A stretch of DNA of 64,000 nucleotides from Phylloscopus collybita (GCA_027886175.1 JAJNNQ010000078.1:3410001-3474000); one strand, 5' to 3'. Counted from the stretch's first letter, positions 1-14,682 are shown. Made by a program: numbers and translations. Notes: generated by a model from the letters alone, not told the origin.

Positions 1-1990
1 CCATTAGACACGAAAGGTGGCCCATTTCCATGGGAAACCCAAATCTCCGCGCTCATTGCTGATGTCACTTTGTAGGAGGCCTTTTCCAACATACAGGCAG
101 AAAAACTTCCATCTGGTGGTAGATTGCACCTGGGAGTTATCCTCATTTCTATGAAATTTTATTGGAATTTTATTACGAAGATCCCCAGTGGCAGGCAGAC
201 AGCATTAGACACGAACGGTGGCCCATTTTTATAGGGAAACCAAAGTCTCCACCCCACATTCCTGATGTCCATTACTAGGAGGCCTTTGGCACTACAAGGG
301 CAGACAAACTTCCACCTGGTGGTAGATTGCTCCTGGGAGATATCCTCATTTGTATGGACCTTCAGCAGTCATAACCACAGTGCCAGGCAGACCGCATTAG
401 ACAGGAACGGTGGTCCTTTTCCTAGGGAAGCCAAAGTCTCCACACCACGTTCCCGATGTCAGGTTTTAGTAGGCCATATACAGTACAAGGGCAGAGAAAC
501 TTCCGTCTGGTGGTTGATTGCATCGGGAAGATATCCTCATTTGTATGGAATTTCAGCAGATAGAAGCCCAGTGGCAGGCAGACAGCATTAGACACGAACG
601 GTGGCCCTTTTCCATGGGAAAACAAAGTCTCCAACCCAGGCTCCTGATGTCAGTTTGTAGTAGGCCTTTGGCACTACAAGGGCAGACAAACTTCCATCTA
701 GTGGTGGATCGCACCTCGTAGATGACCTTATTTGTATGGAATTTTAGTGGTATTTTAGTACTCAGAAGCCCAGGTGCAGACAGAGAGAATTAAACACGAA
801 CGGTGGGCCTTTTCCATAGGAAACCAAAGTCTCCAGGCCAGGTTCCGAATGTCAGTATAAAGGAGGCCTTTGGCACTGCAAGAGCAGACAAACTAACATC
901 TGGTGGTAGATTGCACCTGGGAGATATCCTCATTTGTATAGAATTTTAGTGGAATTATAGTACTCAGAATCCCAGTTGCAGACCGACCGCATTAAAAATG
1001 AATGGTGGACCTTTTCCGTAGGAAACCAATGTCTCCAGGCCAGGTTCCGAATGTCAGTTTGAAGGAGGCCTTTGGCACTGCTAGAGCAGACAAACTTCCA
1101 TCTGGTGGCATATTGCATCTGGGAGATATCCTCATTTGTATGGAACTTCAGCAATCATAACCACAGTGCCAGGCAGACAGCATTACACAGGAACGGTGGT
1201 CCTTTTCCATGGAAAGACAAATTATCCATCCTATGCTCCTGATGTCAGTTTGAAGGAGGTCTTTGGCAATACAAGGGCAGAGAAACTTCCATCTGGTGTT
1301 TGATTGCACCCGGGAGATATTCGCATTTGCATGGAATTTTAGTGGAATTTTAGTAGGCAGAATCCCAGCGGCAGGCAGAAAAAATTAGACATGAATAGTG
1401 GCCCATTTCCATGGGAAACCAAAGTCTCCACCCCAGGTTCCTGATGTCATTTTCTAGGAGGCCTCTGGCACTACAAGACGAGACAAACTTCCAACTGGTG
1501 GCATATTGCATCTGGGAGATATCCTCATTTGTATGTAATTTTAGTAGGCATAAGCCCAGTGGCAGGCAGACAGCATTAGACAGGAACCGTGGCCCTTTGC
1601 CATGGGAAACCAAAGTCTCCACCCCAGCTTCTTGATGTCAATTTGTAGGAAGCCTTTTGCTCTACAGGGGCAGACAAACTTCCATTTGGTGTTAGATTGC
1701 ACGTGAGAGGCATCTTCAATGGTATGGAATTTTATTGTAATTTTAATAGGCAGAATCCTAGTGGCAGGCAAACATCATTAGACACGAACGCTGTCGCATT
1801 TCCATGGGAAACCAAAGTCTCCACTCCAGGTTCCTGATGTCAGTATGTAGGAGGCCTTTGGCACTACAAGGGCAGACAAAGTTCCGTCTGGTGGTTGATT
1901 GCATTGAGGAGATATCCTCATTTGTATGGAATTTCAGCAGGCAGAAGATCAGTGGCAGGCAGACAGCATAGGACACGAACGGTGGACTTT
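1..1990 (+). repeat. 4,485-bp tandem duplication, copy 1 (left part cut by window edge)
   Basis: Sequence from base 1 recurs at 4486 with a constant offset of 4,485 bp up to about 1435. The offset then becomes 4,294 bp up to about 1990 because the second copy has lost one 191-bp monomer. The two copies differ only at scattered bases. The left boundary lies outside the window. Confidence 0.85.
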
Positions 1991-2767
1991 TTCCATGGGA
2001 AAACAAAGTCTCCAACCCAGGCTCCTGATGTCAGTTTGTAGGAGGCCTTTGGCATAAAAAGGGCAGACAAACTTCCATCTGGTGGGAAATTGCATTTGGG
2101 AGATATCCTCATTTGTAGGGAATTTTGGTAGGCTTCTGCCCACTGGCAGGCAGACAGCATTAGACATGAACAGTGGCCCCTTTCCATGGAAAAACAAATT
2201 ATCCATCCTATGTTCCTGATGTCAGTTTTTAGGAGGCTTTTGGCACTGCAAGGGCTGACAAACTTCCACCTGGTGGTAGATTGCACCTGGGAGATATCCT
2301 CATTTTTATGGAATTTTAGTGGTATTTTAGTACTCAGAAGCGCAATGGCAGACAGACAGCATTAAACATGAATGGTGGGCCTTTTCTATAGGAAACCAAA
2401 GTCTCCAGGTGAGGTTCCGAATGTCAGTTTGAAGGAGGCCTTTGGCACTGCAAGAGCAGACAAATTTCCATCTGGTGGCATATTGCGTCTGGGAGATATC
2501 CTCATTTGTATGTAATTTCAGTAGTCATAAGTCAGTGGCACGGAGACAGCATTAAACACCAAGGGTGGCCCTTTTCCATGGGAAACCAAAGCGTCCTCTC
2601 CAGATTCCTGATGTCAGTTTGTAGGAGGCCGTTGCATTACAAGGGCAGACAAACTTTCAACTGGTGGTAGACTCCATCTGGGAGATATCCTCATTTTTAT
2701 GGAATTTTACTAGGCATACGCCCAGTGGCAGGCACATAGCATTAGACAAAAAGGGTGGCCCATTTCC

Positions 2768-3549
2768 ATGGGAAAACAAAGTCTCCACCGCACGTTCCTG
2801 ATGTCAATTTTTAGGAGGCCTTTGGCACTTCAAGGGCAGACAAACTTCCACCTGGTGGTAGATTGCACCTGGGACTTATCAGCATTTGTATGGAACTGCA
2901 GCAGTCATAGCCACAGTGCCAGGCAGACAGCATTAGACAGGAACGGTGGTCCTTTTACATGGGAAACCAAAGTCTCCACCCTAGGTTCCTGATGTCAGTT
3001 TGTAGGAGGCCTTTGGCACTACAAGGGCAGAGAAACATCCATCTAGTTTAGATTACCCCTGGGAGATATCCTCATTTGTATAGAATTTTAGTGGAATTTA
3101 ACAGGCATAAGCCCAGTGGCTAGCAGACAGCATTAGACACAAACGGTGGCCCATTCCCTTGGGAAAGCAAAGTCTCCACCCCACGTTCCTGATGTCAGTT
3201 TTTAGGAGGCCTTTGGCACTTCAAGGGCAGACAAACTTCCACCTGGTGGTAGATTGCACCTGGGACTTATCAGCATTTGTATGGAACTGCAGCAGTCATA
3301 GCCACAGTGCCAGGCAGACAGCATTAGACAGGAACGGTGGTCCTTTTACATGGGAAACCAAAGTCTCCACCCTAGGTTCCTGATGGCAGTTTGTAGGAGG
3401 TCTTTGGCACTACAAGGGCAGAGAAACATCCATCTAGTTTAGATTACACCTGGGAGATATCCTCATTTGTATGGAATTTTAGTGGAATTTAACAGGCATA
3501 AGCCCAGTGGCTAGCAGACAGCATTAGACACAAACGGTGGCCCATTCCC
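2768..3549 (+). repeat. 391-bp dimer repeated in tandem
   Basis: 2768-3158 and 3159-3549 are near-identical 391-bp units, each one short (191-bp) and one long (about 200-bp) monomer. A third copy begins at 3550 but soon diverges. The matching unit at 31266 is not repeated in this way, so this is a local copy-number change. Confidence 0.85.
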
Positions 3550-4485
3550 TTGGGAAAGCAAAGTCTCCACCCCACGTTCCTGATGTCAGTTTTTAGGAGG
3601 CCTTTGGCACTACGAGGGCAGACAAACTTCCAACTGGTGGTAGATTCCATCTGGGAGATGTCCTCATTTGTGAGGAATTTAAGTAGGCATTACTCCAGTG
3701 GCAGGCAGACAGCATTAGACACGAACAGTGGCCCTTTTCCATGGGAAACCAAAATCTCCACCCCATGTTGCTGATGTCACTTTGTAGGAGACGTTTTCCA
3801 ATATAAGGGCAGAGAAACTTCCATCTGGTTGTAGATTGCACCTGGGAGATATCCTCATTTTTAAGGAGATTTAGTGGAATTTTAGTAGGAAGAAACCCAG
3901 TGGCAGGCAGACAGCATTAGACACGAATAATGGCCCATTTGATGGGAAACCAAAATCTCCACCCCACTTTCCTGATGTCCGTTTCTAGGAGGCTATTGTC
4001 ACTACAAGGGCAGACAAACTTCCGTCTGGTGGTTGATTGCATCGTTGAGATATCCTCATTTTTATGGAATTTCATCAGGTAGAAGCCCATTGGCAGGTAG
4101 ACAGCATTAGAGCGGAACGGTGGCCCTTTTCCATGGGAAAACAAAGTCTCCAACCCAGGCTCCTGATGTCAGTTTTTAGTAGGCCTTTGGCATTAAAAGG
4201 GCAGACAAACTTCCATCTGGTGGGAAATTTTGTTTAGGGAGATATCCTCATTTGTATGTAATTTCAGTAGTCATAAGCCCAGTGGCAAGGAGACAGCATT
4301 AAACACCAAGGTGCCCCTTTTCCATGGGAAACCAAAGCGTCCTCTCCAGAATCCTGATGTCAGTGTGTAGGAGGCCATTGGCATTACAAGGGCAGACAAA
4401 CTTTCACCTGGTGGTAGACTCTATCTGGGAGATATCCTCATTTGTATGGGATTTTACAAGGCATAATCCCAGTGGCAGGCAGACA

Positions 4486-6285
4486 CCATTAGACACGAAA
4501 GGTGGCCCATTTCCATGGGAAACCCAAATCTCCGCGTTCATTGCTGATGTCACTTTGTAGGAGGCCTTTTCCAACATACAGGCAGAAAAACTTCCATCTG
4601 GTGGTAGATTGCACCTGGGAGTTATCCTCATTTCTATGGAATTTTATTGGAATTTTATTACGAAGATCCCCAGTGGCAGGCAGACAGCATTAGACACGAA
4701 CGGTGGCCCATTTTTATAGGGAAACCAAAGTCTCCACCCCACATTCCTGATGTCCGTTACTAGGAGGCCTTTGGCACTACAAGGGCAGACAAACTTCCAC
4801 CTGGTGGTAGATTGCTCCTGGGAGATATCCTCATTTGTATGGACCTTCAGCAGTCATAACCACAGTGCCAGTCAGACCGCATTAGACAGGAACGGTGGTC
4901 CTTTTCCTAGGGAAGCCAAAGTCTCCACACCACGTTCCCGATGTCAGGTTTTAGTAGGCCATATACAGTACAAGGGCAGAGAAACTTCCGTCTCGTGGTT
5001 GATTGCATCGGGAAGATATCCTCATTTGTATGGAATTTCAGCAGATAGAAGCCCAGTGGCAGGCAGACAGCATTAGACACGAACGGTGGCCCTTTTCCAT
5101 GGGAAAACAAAGTCTCCAACCCAGGCTCCTGATGTCAGTTTGTAGTAGGCCTTTGGCACTACAAGGGCAGACAAACTTCCATCTAGTGGTGGATCGCACC
5201 TCGTAGATGTCCTTATTTGTATGGAATTTTAGTGGTATTTTAGTAATCAGAAGCCCAGTTGCAGACAGAGAGAATTAAACACGAACGGTGGGCCTTTTCC
5301 ATAGGAAACCAAAGTCTCCAGGCCAGGTTCCGAATGTCAGTATAAAGGAGGCCTTTGGCACTGCAAGAGCAGACAAACTAACATCTGGTGGTAGATTGCA
5401 CCTGGGAGATATCCTCATTTGTATAGAATTTTAGTGGAATTATAGTACTCAGATTCCCAGTTGCAGACCGACCGCATTAAAAATGAACGGTGGACCTTTT
5501 CCGTAGGAAACCAATGTCTCCAGGCCAGGTTCCGAATGTCAGTTTGAAGGAGGCCTTTGGCACTGCTAGAGCAGACAAACTTCCATCTGGTGGCATATTG
5601 CATCTGGGAGATATCCTCATTTGCATGGAACTTCAGCAGTCATAACCACAGTGCCAGGCAGACAGCATTAGACAGGAACGGTGGTCCTTTTCCATGGAAA
5701 GACAAATTATCCATCCTATGCTCCTGATGTCAGTTTGAAGGAGGTCTTTGGCAATACAAGGGCAGAGAAACTTCCATCTGGTGTTTGATTGCACCCGGGA
5801 GATATTCGCATTTGCATGGAATTTTAGTGGAATTTTAGTAGGCAGAATCCCAGCGGCAGGCAGAAAAAATTAGACATGAATAGTGGCCCATTTCCATGGG
5901 AAACCAAAGTCTCCACCCCAGCTTCTTGATGTCAATTTGTAGGAAGCCTTTTGCTCTACAGGGGCAGACAAACTTCCATTTGGTGTTAGATTGCACGTGA
6001 GAGACATCTTCAATGGTATGGAATTTTATTGTAATTTTAATAGGCAGAATCCTAGTGGCAGGCAAACATCATTAGACACGAACACTGTCGCATTTCCATG
6101 GGAAACCAAAGTCTCCACTCCAGGTTCCTGATGTCAGTATGTAGGAGGCCTTTGGCACTACAAGGGCAGACAAAGTTCCGTCTGGTGGTTGATTGCATTG
6201 AGGAGATATCCTCATTTGTATGGAATTTCAGCAGGCAGAAGATCAGTGGCAGGCAGACAGCATAGGACACGAACGGTGGACCTTT
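4486..6285 (+). repeat. 4,485-bp tandem duplication, copy 2 with one monomer deleted
   Basis: This matches 1-1990. Near 5920 the sequence jumps exactly one monomer ahead: CCACCCCAG is followed by the CTTCTTGATG variant that copy 1 carries 191 bp later. Similarity ends near 6285, where copy 2 continues with a monomer also seen at about 34.19 and 48.07 kb. Confidence 0.85.
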
Positions 6286-9200
6286 TTCATGGGAAACCGA
6301 CAACTCCACCCCACGTTCCTGATGTCAGTTTTTAGGAGGCCTTTGGCACTACAAGGGCAAACAAACTTCGAACTGGTGGTAGATTCCATCTGGGAGATAG
6401 CCTCATTTGTGAGGAATTTCAGCAGGCGTAACCCAGTGGCAGGCAGACAGCATTAGACAGGAACGGTACCCCTTTTCCATTGGAAACAAAGTCTCCATCC
6501 CACGTTCCTGATGTCAGTTTGTAGGAGGCATTTGGCACTATAAGGGCAGACTAATTTCCAACTGGTTGTAGATTCCATCTGGGAGATATCCTCATTTGTA
6601 TGGAATTTCACTAGGCATAAGCCCAGTGGCAGGCACATTGCATTAGACACAAACGGTGGTCCTTTCCCATGGGAAACCAAAGTCTCCACCCCTGGTTCCT
6701 GATGGCAGTTTTTTAGGAGGCCTTTGCCACTACAAGGGCAGACAATCTTCCATCTGGTGGTAAATTGCATCTGGGAGATATCCTCACTTGTATGGAATTT
6801 TAGGAGGCATACGCCCAGTGGCAGGCACACAGCATTAGGCATGAACAGTGGCTCTTTTTCATGGGAAACCAAATTATCCATCCTACGTTTCAGATGTCAT
6901 TTTATAGGAGACCTTTGGCAATACAAGGGCAGAGAAACTTCAAACCGGGGGTAGATTGCACCTGCGAGATATTCTCATTTGTATAGAATTTTAGAGGAAT
7001 TTTAGTACGCAGAATCCCAGTGGCAGGCAGACAGAATTAGACATGAATAGTGGCCCTTTTCCAGGGGAAACCAAAGTCTCCAGGCCAGGTTCCTGATGTC
7101 TGTTTTTAGGAGGCCTTTTGCACTACAAGAACAGACAAACTTCCAACTGGTGGCATATTGCATCTGGGAGATATCCTCATTTGTATGTAATTTCTGTAGC
7201 CACAACCCAGTGGCGGGCAGACAGCATTAGACACGAACGCTGGCCCTTTTCCATGGGAAACCAAAGTCTCCACTCCAGGCTCCTCATGTCAATTTGTAGG
7301 AGGCCTTTGGCTCTACAGGAACAGACAAACTTCCGTCAGGTGGTTGATTACATCGGAGAGATTTCCAAATTTTTTTTGGAATTTCAGCAGGCAGAAGCTC
7401 ATTGGCAGGCAGACAGCATTAGACATAAACGCTGGTCCTTTTCCATGGGAAATCAAAGTCTCCACCCATGGTTCCTGATGTCAGTTTTTTAGGAGGGCTT
7501 TGGTACAACAAGGGCAGAGAATCTTCCATCTGGTTGTAGATTGCACCTGGGATATATCCTTATTTCTATGGAATTTTAGTGGAATATTAATAGGAAGAAA
7601 CCAAGTGGCAGGCAGACAGCATTAGACACGAACGGTGGCCCATTTCCATGGGAAACCAAAGTCTCCACCCCACGTTCCTGATGTCCGTTTCTAGGAGGCC
7701 GTTGGAAATACAAGGGCAGACAAACTTCCACCTGGTGGTAGATTGCACCTGGGAGATATCCTCATTTGTATGGAACTTCAGCACTCATAATCTCAAAGCC
7801 AGGCAGACAGCATTAGAAACAAACGGTGGACCTTTTCCATGGGAAACCAAAGTCTTCACCCCACGTTCCTGATGTCCGTTTTTTGGAGGCCTTTGGCACT
7901 ACAAGGGCAGACAAAGTTCCACCTGGTGGTAGATTGCACCTGGGAGATATCCTCATTTGTATGGAACTTCAGCAGTCATCACCACAGTGCCAGGCAGACA
8001 GCATTAGATACGAACGGTGGTCCTTTTCCATTGGAAACCAAAGTCTCCACGCCTGGTTCCTGATGTCAGTTTTTTAGGGGGCTTTTGCCACTACAATGGC
8101 AGACAAACTTCCACCTCGTGGTAAATTGCATCTGCGAGATATCCTCATTTGTATTGAGTTTTTGCAGGCATACGCCCAGTGGCAGGCACACAGCATTAGG
8201 CATGAACAGTGACCTTTTTCCATGGGAAACCAAATTATCCATCCTATGTTTCAGATTTCAGTTTATAGGAGCCCTTTTGCACTACAAGGGCAGAGAAACT
8301 TAAAACTGGGGGAGGATTGCACCTGCGAAATATTCCCATTTGTATAGAATTTTAGAGGAATTTTAGTACGCAGAATCCCAGCTGCAGGCACACAGAATTA
8401 GACATGAATAGTGGCCGTTTTCCAGGGGAAAACAAAGTCTCCAGGCCAGCTTCCTGATGTCAGTTTTTAGGAGGCCTTTTGCACTACAAGAACAGACAAA
8501 CTTCCAACTGGTGGCATATTGCGTCTTGGAGATATCCTCATTTGTATGGAATTTTAGTGGAATTAAAGTAGGCAGAAGCCCAGTGGCAAGTAGACAGCAT
8601 TAAACACCAACGGTGGCCCATTTCCATGGGAAACCAAAGTCTCCACACCACGTGCCTTATGTCCGTTTATAGGAGGACTTTTGCACTACAAGAGCAGACA
8701 AACTTCCAACTGGTGGTAGACTCCATCTGGGAGATATATTCATTTGTGAGGAATTTCAGCAGGCATAACAACAGGGGCAGGCAGACAGCATTAGACACGA
8801 ACTGTGGCCCTTTTCCATGGGAAACCAAAGTCTCCACCCCACGTTCCTGATGTCAGTTTGTAAGAGGTGTTTGGAACTACAAGGGCAGAAAAACTTCCAT
8901 CTGGTGGTAGATTGCACCTGGGAGATATCCTCATTTCCATGGAATATTAGTGGAATTTTAGTAGGAAGAAGCCCAGTGGCAGGCACATAGGATTAGACAC
9001 AAACGGTGGCCCATTTCCATGCGAAAAGAAAGTCTTCACCCCACTTTCCTGCTGTCAGTTTTTAGGAGGCCTTTGGCACTACAAGGGCAGAGAAACATCC
9101 ATCTGGTTTAGATTGCACCTGGGAGACATCCTCATTTGTATGGTATTTTAGTGGAATTTTAATAGGCAGAAGCCTAGTTGCAGGCACACATCATTAGACA

Positions 9201-12200
9201 CGAACGCTGGCCCATTTCCAAGGGAACGCAAAGTTTCAACTCCAGGTTCCTGATGTCAGTTTGTAGGAGGCCTTTGGCACTACAAGGGCAGACAAAGTTC
9301 CGTCTTGTGGTTGATTGAATCGAGGAGATACCCTCATTTGTATGGAATTTCAGCAGGCAGAAGCCCAGTGGCAGGCAGACAGCATTAAACACGAACAATG
9401 GACCTTTTCCATGGGGAACCAAAGTCTCCACCTCACGTTCCTGATGTCAGTTTGTAGGAGGCCTTTGGAACTACAAGGGCAGGCAAACTTCAAACTGGTG
9501 GTAGATTGCACCTGGGAGATATCCTCATTTGTATAGAATTTTAGTGGAATTTTAGTAGGCATAAGTCCAGTGTCTGGCAGACAGCATTAGACACGAACGG
9601 TGGTCCATTTCCTTGGGAAACCAAAGTCTCCATGTCACATGCCTGATGTCAGTTTGTAGGAGGCCTTTGGCACTACAAGGGCAGACAAAATTCCATCTGC
9701 TGATAGATTCCACCTGGAGATATCCTCTGTTGTATGGAATTTCAGCAGGCATATGCCCAGTTGCAGGCAGACAGCATTAGACACGAACGGTGACCCTTTT
9801 TTCCATTGGAACCTATGTGTCCACCCTAGGTTTAAGATGTCAATTTATACGAGGCTTTTGGCACTACAAAGGCAGAGGAACTTTCATCTGGTGGTAGATT
9901 GAACCAGGGAGATATCCTCATTTGTATGGAATTTTAGTGAAATTTTAGTAGGAAGAAGCCCAGTGCCAGGCAGACAGCATTAGACACGAACGGTGGCTTT
10001 TTCATGGGAAACCAAAGTCTCCACCGCACATTCCTGATGATAATTTATACGAGGCTTTTGGCACTATAAGGGTAGACAAACTTCCAACTGGTGGTAGATT
10101 GCACGTGATAGATATCCTCATTTGCATGGAATTTTAGTGGAATTTTAGTAGGCAGAATCCAAATGATCGGCAGAGAGCATAAAACACAAACGGTGCCTCT
10201 TTTTCATGGGACACGAAGGTCTCTACCCCAGTCTCCTGATGTCAGTTGGTAGGAGGCCTTTGGCACTACAAGGCTAGAAAAACTTCCAACTGGTGGTAGA
10301 TTGCATCTGGGAGATATCCTCATTTGTATGCAATTTTTGCAGCCATAAGCCATGTGACAGGCAGACAGCATTAGACAGGAACGGTGGACCTTTTCCTTGG
10401 AAAACCAAAGTCTCCACCCCACGTTCCTGATGTCAGTTTGCAGGAGGCCTTTGGACTACAAGGTCTACAAAATTCCATCTCGTTGTATATTCCATCATGG
10501 AGATATCCTTATTTGTATGGAATTTTATTGGAATTTTAGTATGCAGAAGCCGAGTGGCCAGCAGACAGCATCAGAGAAGAACGGTGGCCTTTTTCCATGG
10601 AAACCAAAGTTTCCACTCCAGGTTCCTGGTGTCAGTTTGTAGGAGGCCTTTGGCACTACAAGGGCCGACAAAGTTCCGTCTGGTGGTTGATTGCATCGAG
10701 GAGATATCCTCATTTGTATGGAATTTCAGCAGGCAGGAACCCATTGGCAGGCAGACAGCATTAGACACGAACAATGGACCTTTTCCATGGGAAACCAAAG
10801 TCTCCATCTCACGTTCCTGATGTCAGTTTGTAGGAGGCCTTAGGACCTACAAGGGCAGACAAACTTCCATCTGGTGGTAGATTGCACCTGGGAGATATCC
10901 TCATTTGAATAGAATTTTAGTGGAATTTTAGTAGGCATAACCCCAGTGGCAGGCAGACAGCATTAGACACGAACGGTGGCCCTTTTCCATGGGAAAACCA
11001 TGTCTCCACCCCTTGTTCCTGATGTCAGTTTTTAGGAGGCCTTTGGCACTACAAGGGCAGACAAACTTCCAACTGGTGGTAGATTCCGTGTGGGAGATAT
11101 CCTCATTTGTGAGGAACTTCAGCAGTCATAACCACAGTGCCAGGCAGACAGCATTAGACAGGAACGGTGGCCCTTTTCCATGGAAAAACAAATTATCCAT
11201 ACTATGTTCCGGATGTCAGTTTGAAGGAGGCTTTTGGCACTACAAGGGCAGACACACTTCCATCTGGTGGTTGATTGCATCGGGGAGATATCCTCATTTG
11301 TGAGGAATTTCAACAGGCATAACCCCAGTGACAGGTAGACAGCATTAGACACAAAGAGTGGCCCTTTTCCATGGGAAACCAAAATCTCCACCCCATGTTG
11401 CAAATGTCACTTTGTAGGAGGCGTTTTCCAATATAAGGGCAGAGAAACTTCCATCTGGTTGTAGATTGCACCTGGGAGATATCCTCATTTCTATGGAATT
11501 TTAGTGGAATGTTAGTAGGCAGAATCCCAGCGGAAGGCAGAGAGAATTAGACAGGAACAGTGGCCCGTTTCCTAGGGAAACCAAAGTCTCCATCCCACAT
11601 TCCTGATGTCAGGTTGTCGGAGGACTTTGGCATTAAAAGGGCAGACAAACTTCCATCTGGTGGGAAATTACATTTGAGAGATATCCTCATTTGTAGGGAA
11701 TTTTAGTAGGCATATGCCCACTGGCAGGCAGACAGCATTCAACACCAAGGGTGGCCCTTTTCCATGGGAAACCAAAGCGTCCTTTCCAGATTCCTGATGT
11801 CAATTTGTAGGAGGCCGTTGGCATTACAAGGGCAGACAAACTTTCAACTGGTGGTAGACTCCATCTGGGAGATATCCTCATTTGTATGGGATTTTACTAG
11901 GCATAAGCCCAGTGGCAGGCACATAGCATTATACACAAACGGTGGCCCATTTCCATGGGAAACCAAAGTCTCCACCGCACGTTCCTGATGTCAGTTTGTA
12001 AGAAGCCTTTGGCTCTAAATGGGCACACAAACTTCCATCTGGTGGTAGATTGCACCTGGGAGACATCCTCATTTGTATGGAATTTTAGTGGAATTTTAAT
12101 AGGCAGAAGCCTAGTGGCAGGCACACATCATTAGACACGAACGCTGGCCCATTTCCATGGGAGAAGAAAGTCTCCAACCCACGTTCCTGATTTCAGTTTT

Positions 12201-13896
12201 TAGGAGGCGTTTGGAACTGCAAGGGCAGACAAACTTCCATCTGGTGGGAAATTGCATTTGGGAGATATCCTCATATGTATGGAACTTTGGTAGGCATATG
12301 CCCACTGGCAGGCAGACAGCATTAGACACGAACGGTGGCCTCTTTCCATGGAAAAACAAAGTCTCCAACCCACGTTCCTGATGTCGGTTTTTAGGAGGCC
12401 TCTGGCACTACAAGTGGAGACAAACTTCCAACTGCTGGCATATTGCATCTGGGAGATATCTTCAATTGTGAGGAATTTCAGCAGGCATAACCCCAGTGAC
12501 AGGCAGACAGCATTAGACACGAACAATGGACCTTTTCCATGGGAAACCAAAACCTCCACCCCACGTTGCTGATGTCACTTTGTAGGAGGCGTTTTCCAAT
12601 ATAAGGGCAGAGAAACTTCCATCTGGTGGTAGATTACACCTGGGAGATATCCTCATTTCTATGGAATTTTAGTGGAATTTTAGCAGGAAGAAGCCCAGTG
12701 GCAGGCACATAGCATTAGACACAAACGGTGGCCCATTTCCATGGGAGAAGAAAGTCTCCAACCCACGTTCCTGATTTCAGTTTTTAGGAGGCGTTTGGAA
12801 CTACAAGGGCAGACAAACTTCCATCTGGTAATAGATTGCACCTGGGAGATATCCTCATTTGTGTAGAATTTTAGTGGAATTTTAGTAGGCATAAGCCCAG
12901 TGGCTGGCAGGCAGCATTAGCCGCAAACGGTGGCCCATTACCTTGGGAAACCAAAATCTCCACCCCACGTTCCTGATGTCAGTTTTTACGAGGCCTTTGG
13001 CACAAGGAGGGCAAACAAACGTCCACCTGGTGGTAGATTGCACCTGGGAGATATCCTCATTTGTATGGAATTTCAGTAGTCATAAGCCCAGTGGCAAGGG
13101 GGCAGTATTAAACACCAAGGGTGTCCTGTTTCCATGGGAAACCAAAGCGTCCTCTCCAGATTCCTGATGTCAGTTTGTAGGAGGCCATTGGCATTAAAAG
13201 GGCAGACAAACTTCCAACTGGTGGTAGATTCCGTGTGGGAGATATCCTCATTTGTGAGGAACTTCAGCAGTCATAACCACAGTGCCAGGCAGACAGCATT
13301 AGACAGGAACGGTGGTCCTTTTCAAAGGGAAACCAAAGTCTCCGCCCCAGGTTCCTGATGTCAATTTGTAGGAAGCCTTTGGCTCTACAGGGGCAGACAA
13401 ACTTCCATCTGGTGGTAGATTGCACATGGGAGACATCCTCATTTGTATGGAATTTTAGTGGAATTTTAATAGGCAGAAGCCTCGTGGCAGGCACACATCA
13501 TTAGACACGAACACTGGCCCATTTCAATGGGAAACCAAAGTTTCCAATCCAGGATCCTGATGTCAGTTTGAAGGAGGCGTTTGGCACTAGAAGGGCAGAC
13601 AAAGTTCCGTCTGGTGGTTGATTGCATCGAGGAGATATCCTCATTTGTATGGAATTTCAGCAGGCAGAAGCCCAGTGGCACGCAGACAGCATTAGACACG
13701 AACAATGGACCTTTTCCATGGGAAACCAAAGTCTCCACCTCACGTTCCTGATGTCAGTTTGTAGGAGGCCTTTGGAACTACAAGGGCAGATAAACTTCCA
13801 TCTGGTGGCAGATTCCACCTGGGAGATATCCTCATTTGTATAGAATTTTAGTGGAATTTTAGTAGGCAGAAGTCCAGCGGCAGGCAGACACCATTA

Positions 13897-14682
13897 TACA
13901 CGAACGCTGGCCAATATCCATGGGAAACCAAAGTCTCCAACCCAGGCTCCTCATGTCAGTTTGTAGGAGGCCTTTGGCATTAAAAGGGCAGACAAACTTC
14001 CATCTGGTGGTTGATTGCATCGGCGAGATATGCTCATTTGTATGGGATTTCAGAAGGCAGAAGCCAAGTGCCACGCAGACAGCATTGGACACGAACAGTG
14101 GCCCATTTCCATGGGAAACCAAAATCTCCACCCCACGTTGCTGATGTCTCATTGTAGGAGGCGTTTTCCAATATAAGGGCAGAAAAACTTCCATCTGGTT
14201 GTAGATTGCACCTGGGAGATATCCTCAATTCTATGGAATTTTAGTGGAATTTTAGTAGGAAGAAACCCAGTGGCAGGCAGACAGCATTACACACGAACGC
14301 TGGCCAATATCCATGGGAAACCAAAGTCTCCAACCCAGGCTCCTCATGTCAGTTTGTAGGAGGCCTTTGGCATTAAAAGGGCAGACAAACTTCCATCTGG
14401 TGGTTGATTGCATCGGCGAGATATGCTCATTTGTATGGGATTTCAGAAGGCAGAAGCCAAGTGGCGCGCAGACAGCATTGGACACGAACAGTGGCCCATT
14501 TCCATGGGAAACCAAAATCTCCACCCCACGTTGCTGATGTCTCATTGTAGGAGGCGTTTTCCAATATAAGGGCAGAAAAACTTCCATCTGCTTGTAGATT
14601 GCACCTGGGAGATATCCTCAATTCTATGGAATTTTAGTGGAATTTTAGTAGGAAGAAACCCAGTGGCAGGCAGACAGCATTA
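13897..14682 (+). repeat. Two tandem copies of a 393-bp dimer
   Basis: Two near-identical 393-bp units share the marker CTGGCCAATATCCATGGG. The same pair recurs in three other places (26944, 36515 and 40825) and as a single unit at 52732. Confidence 0.85.
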
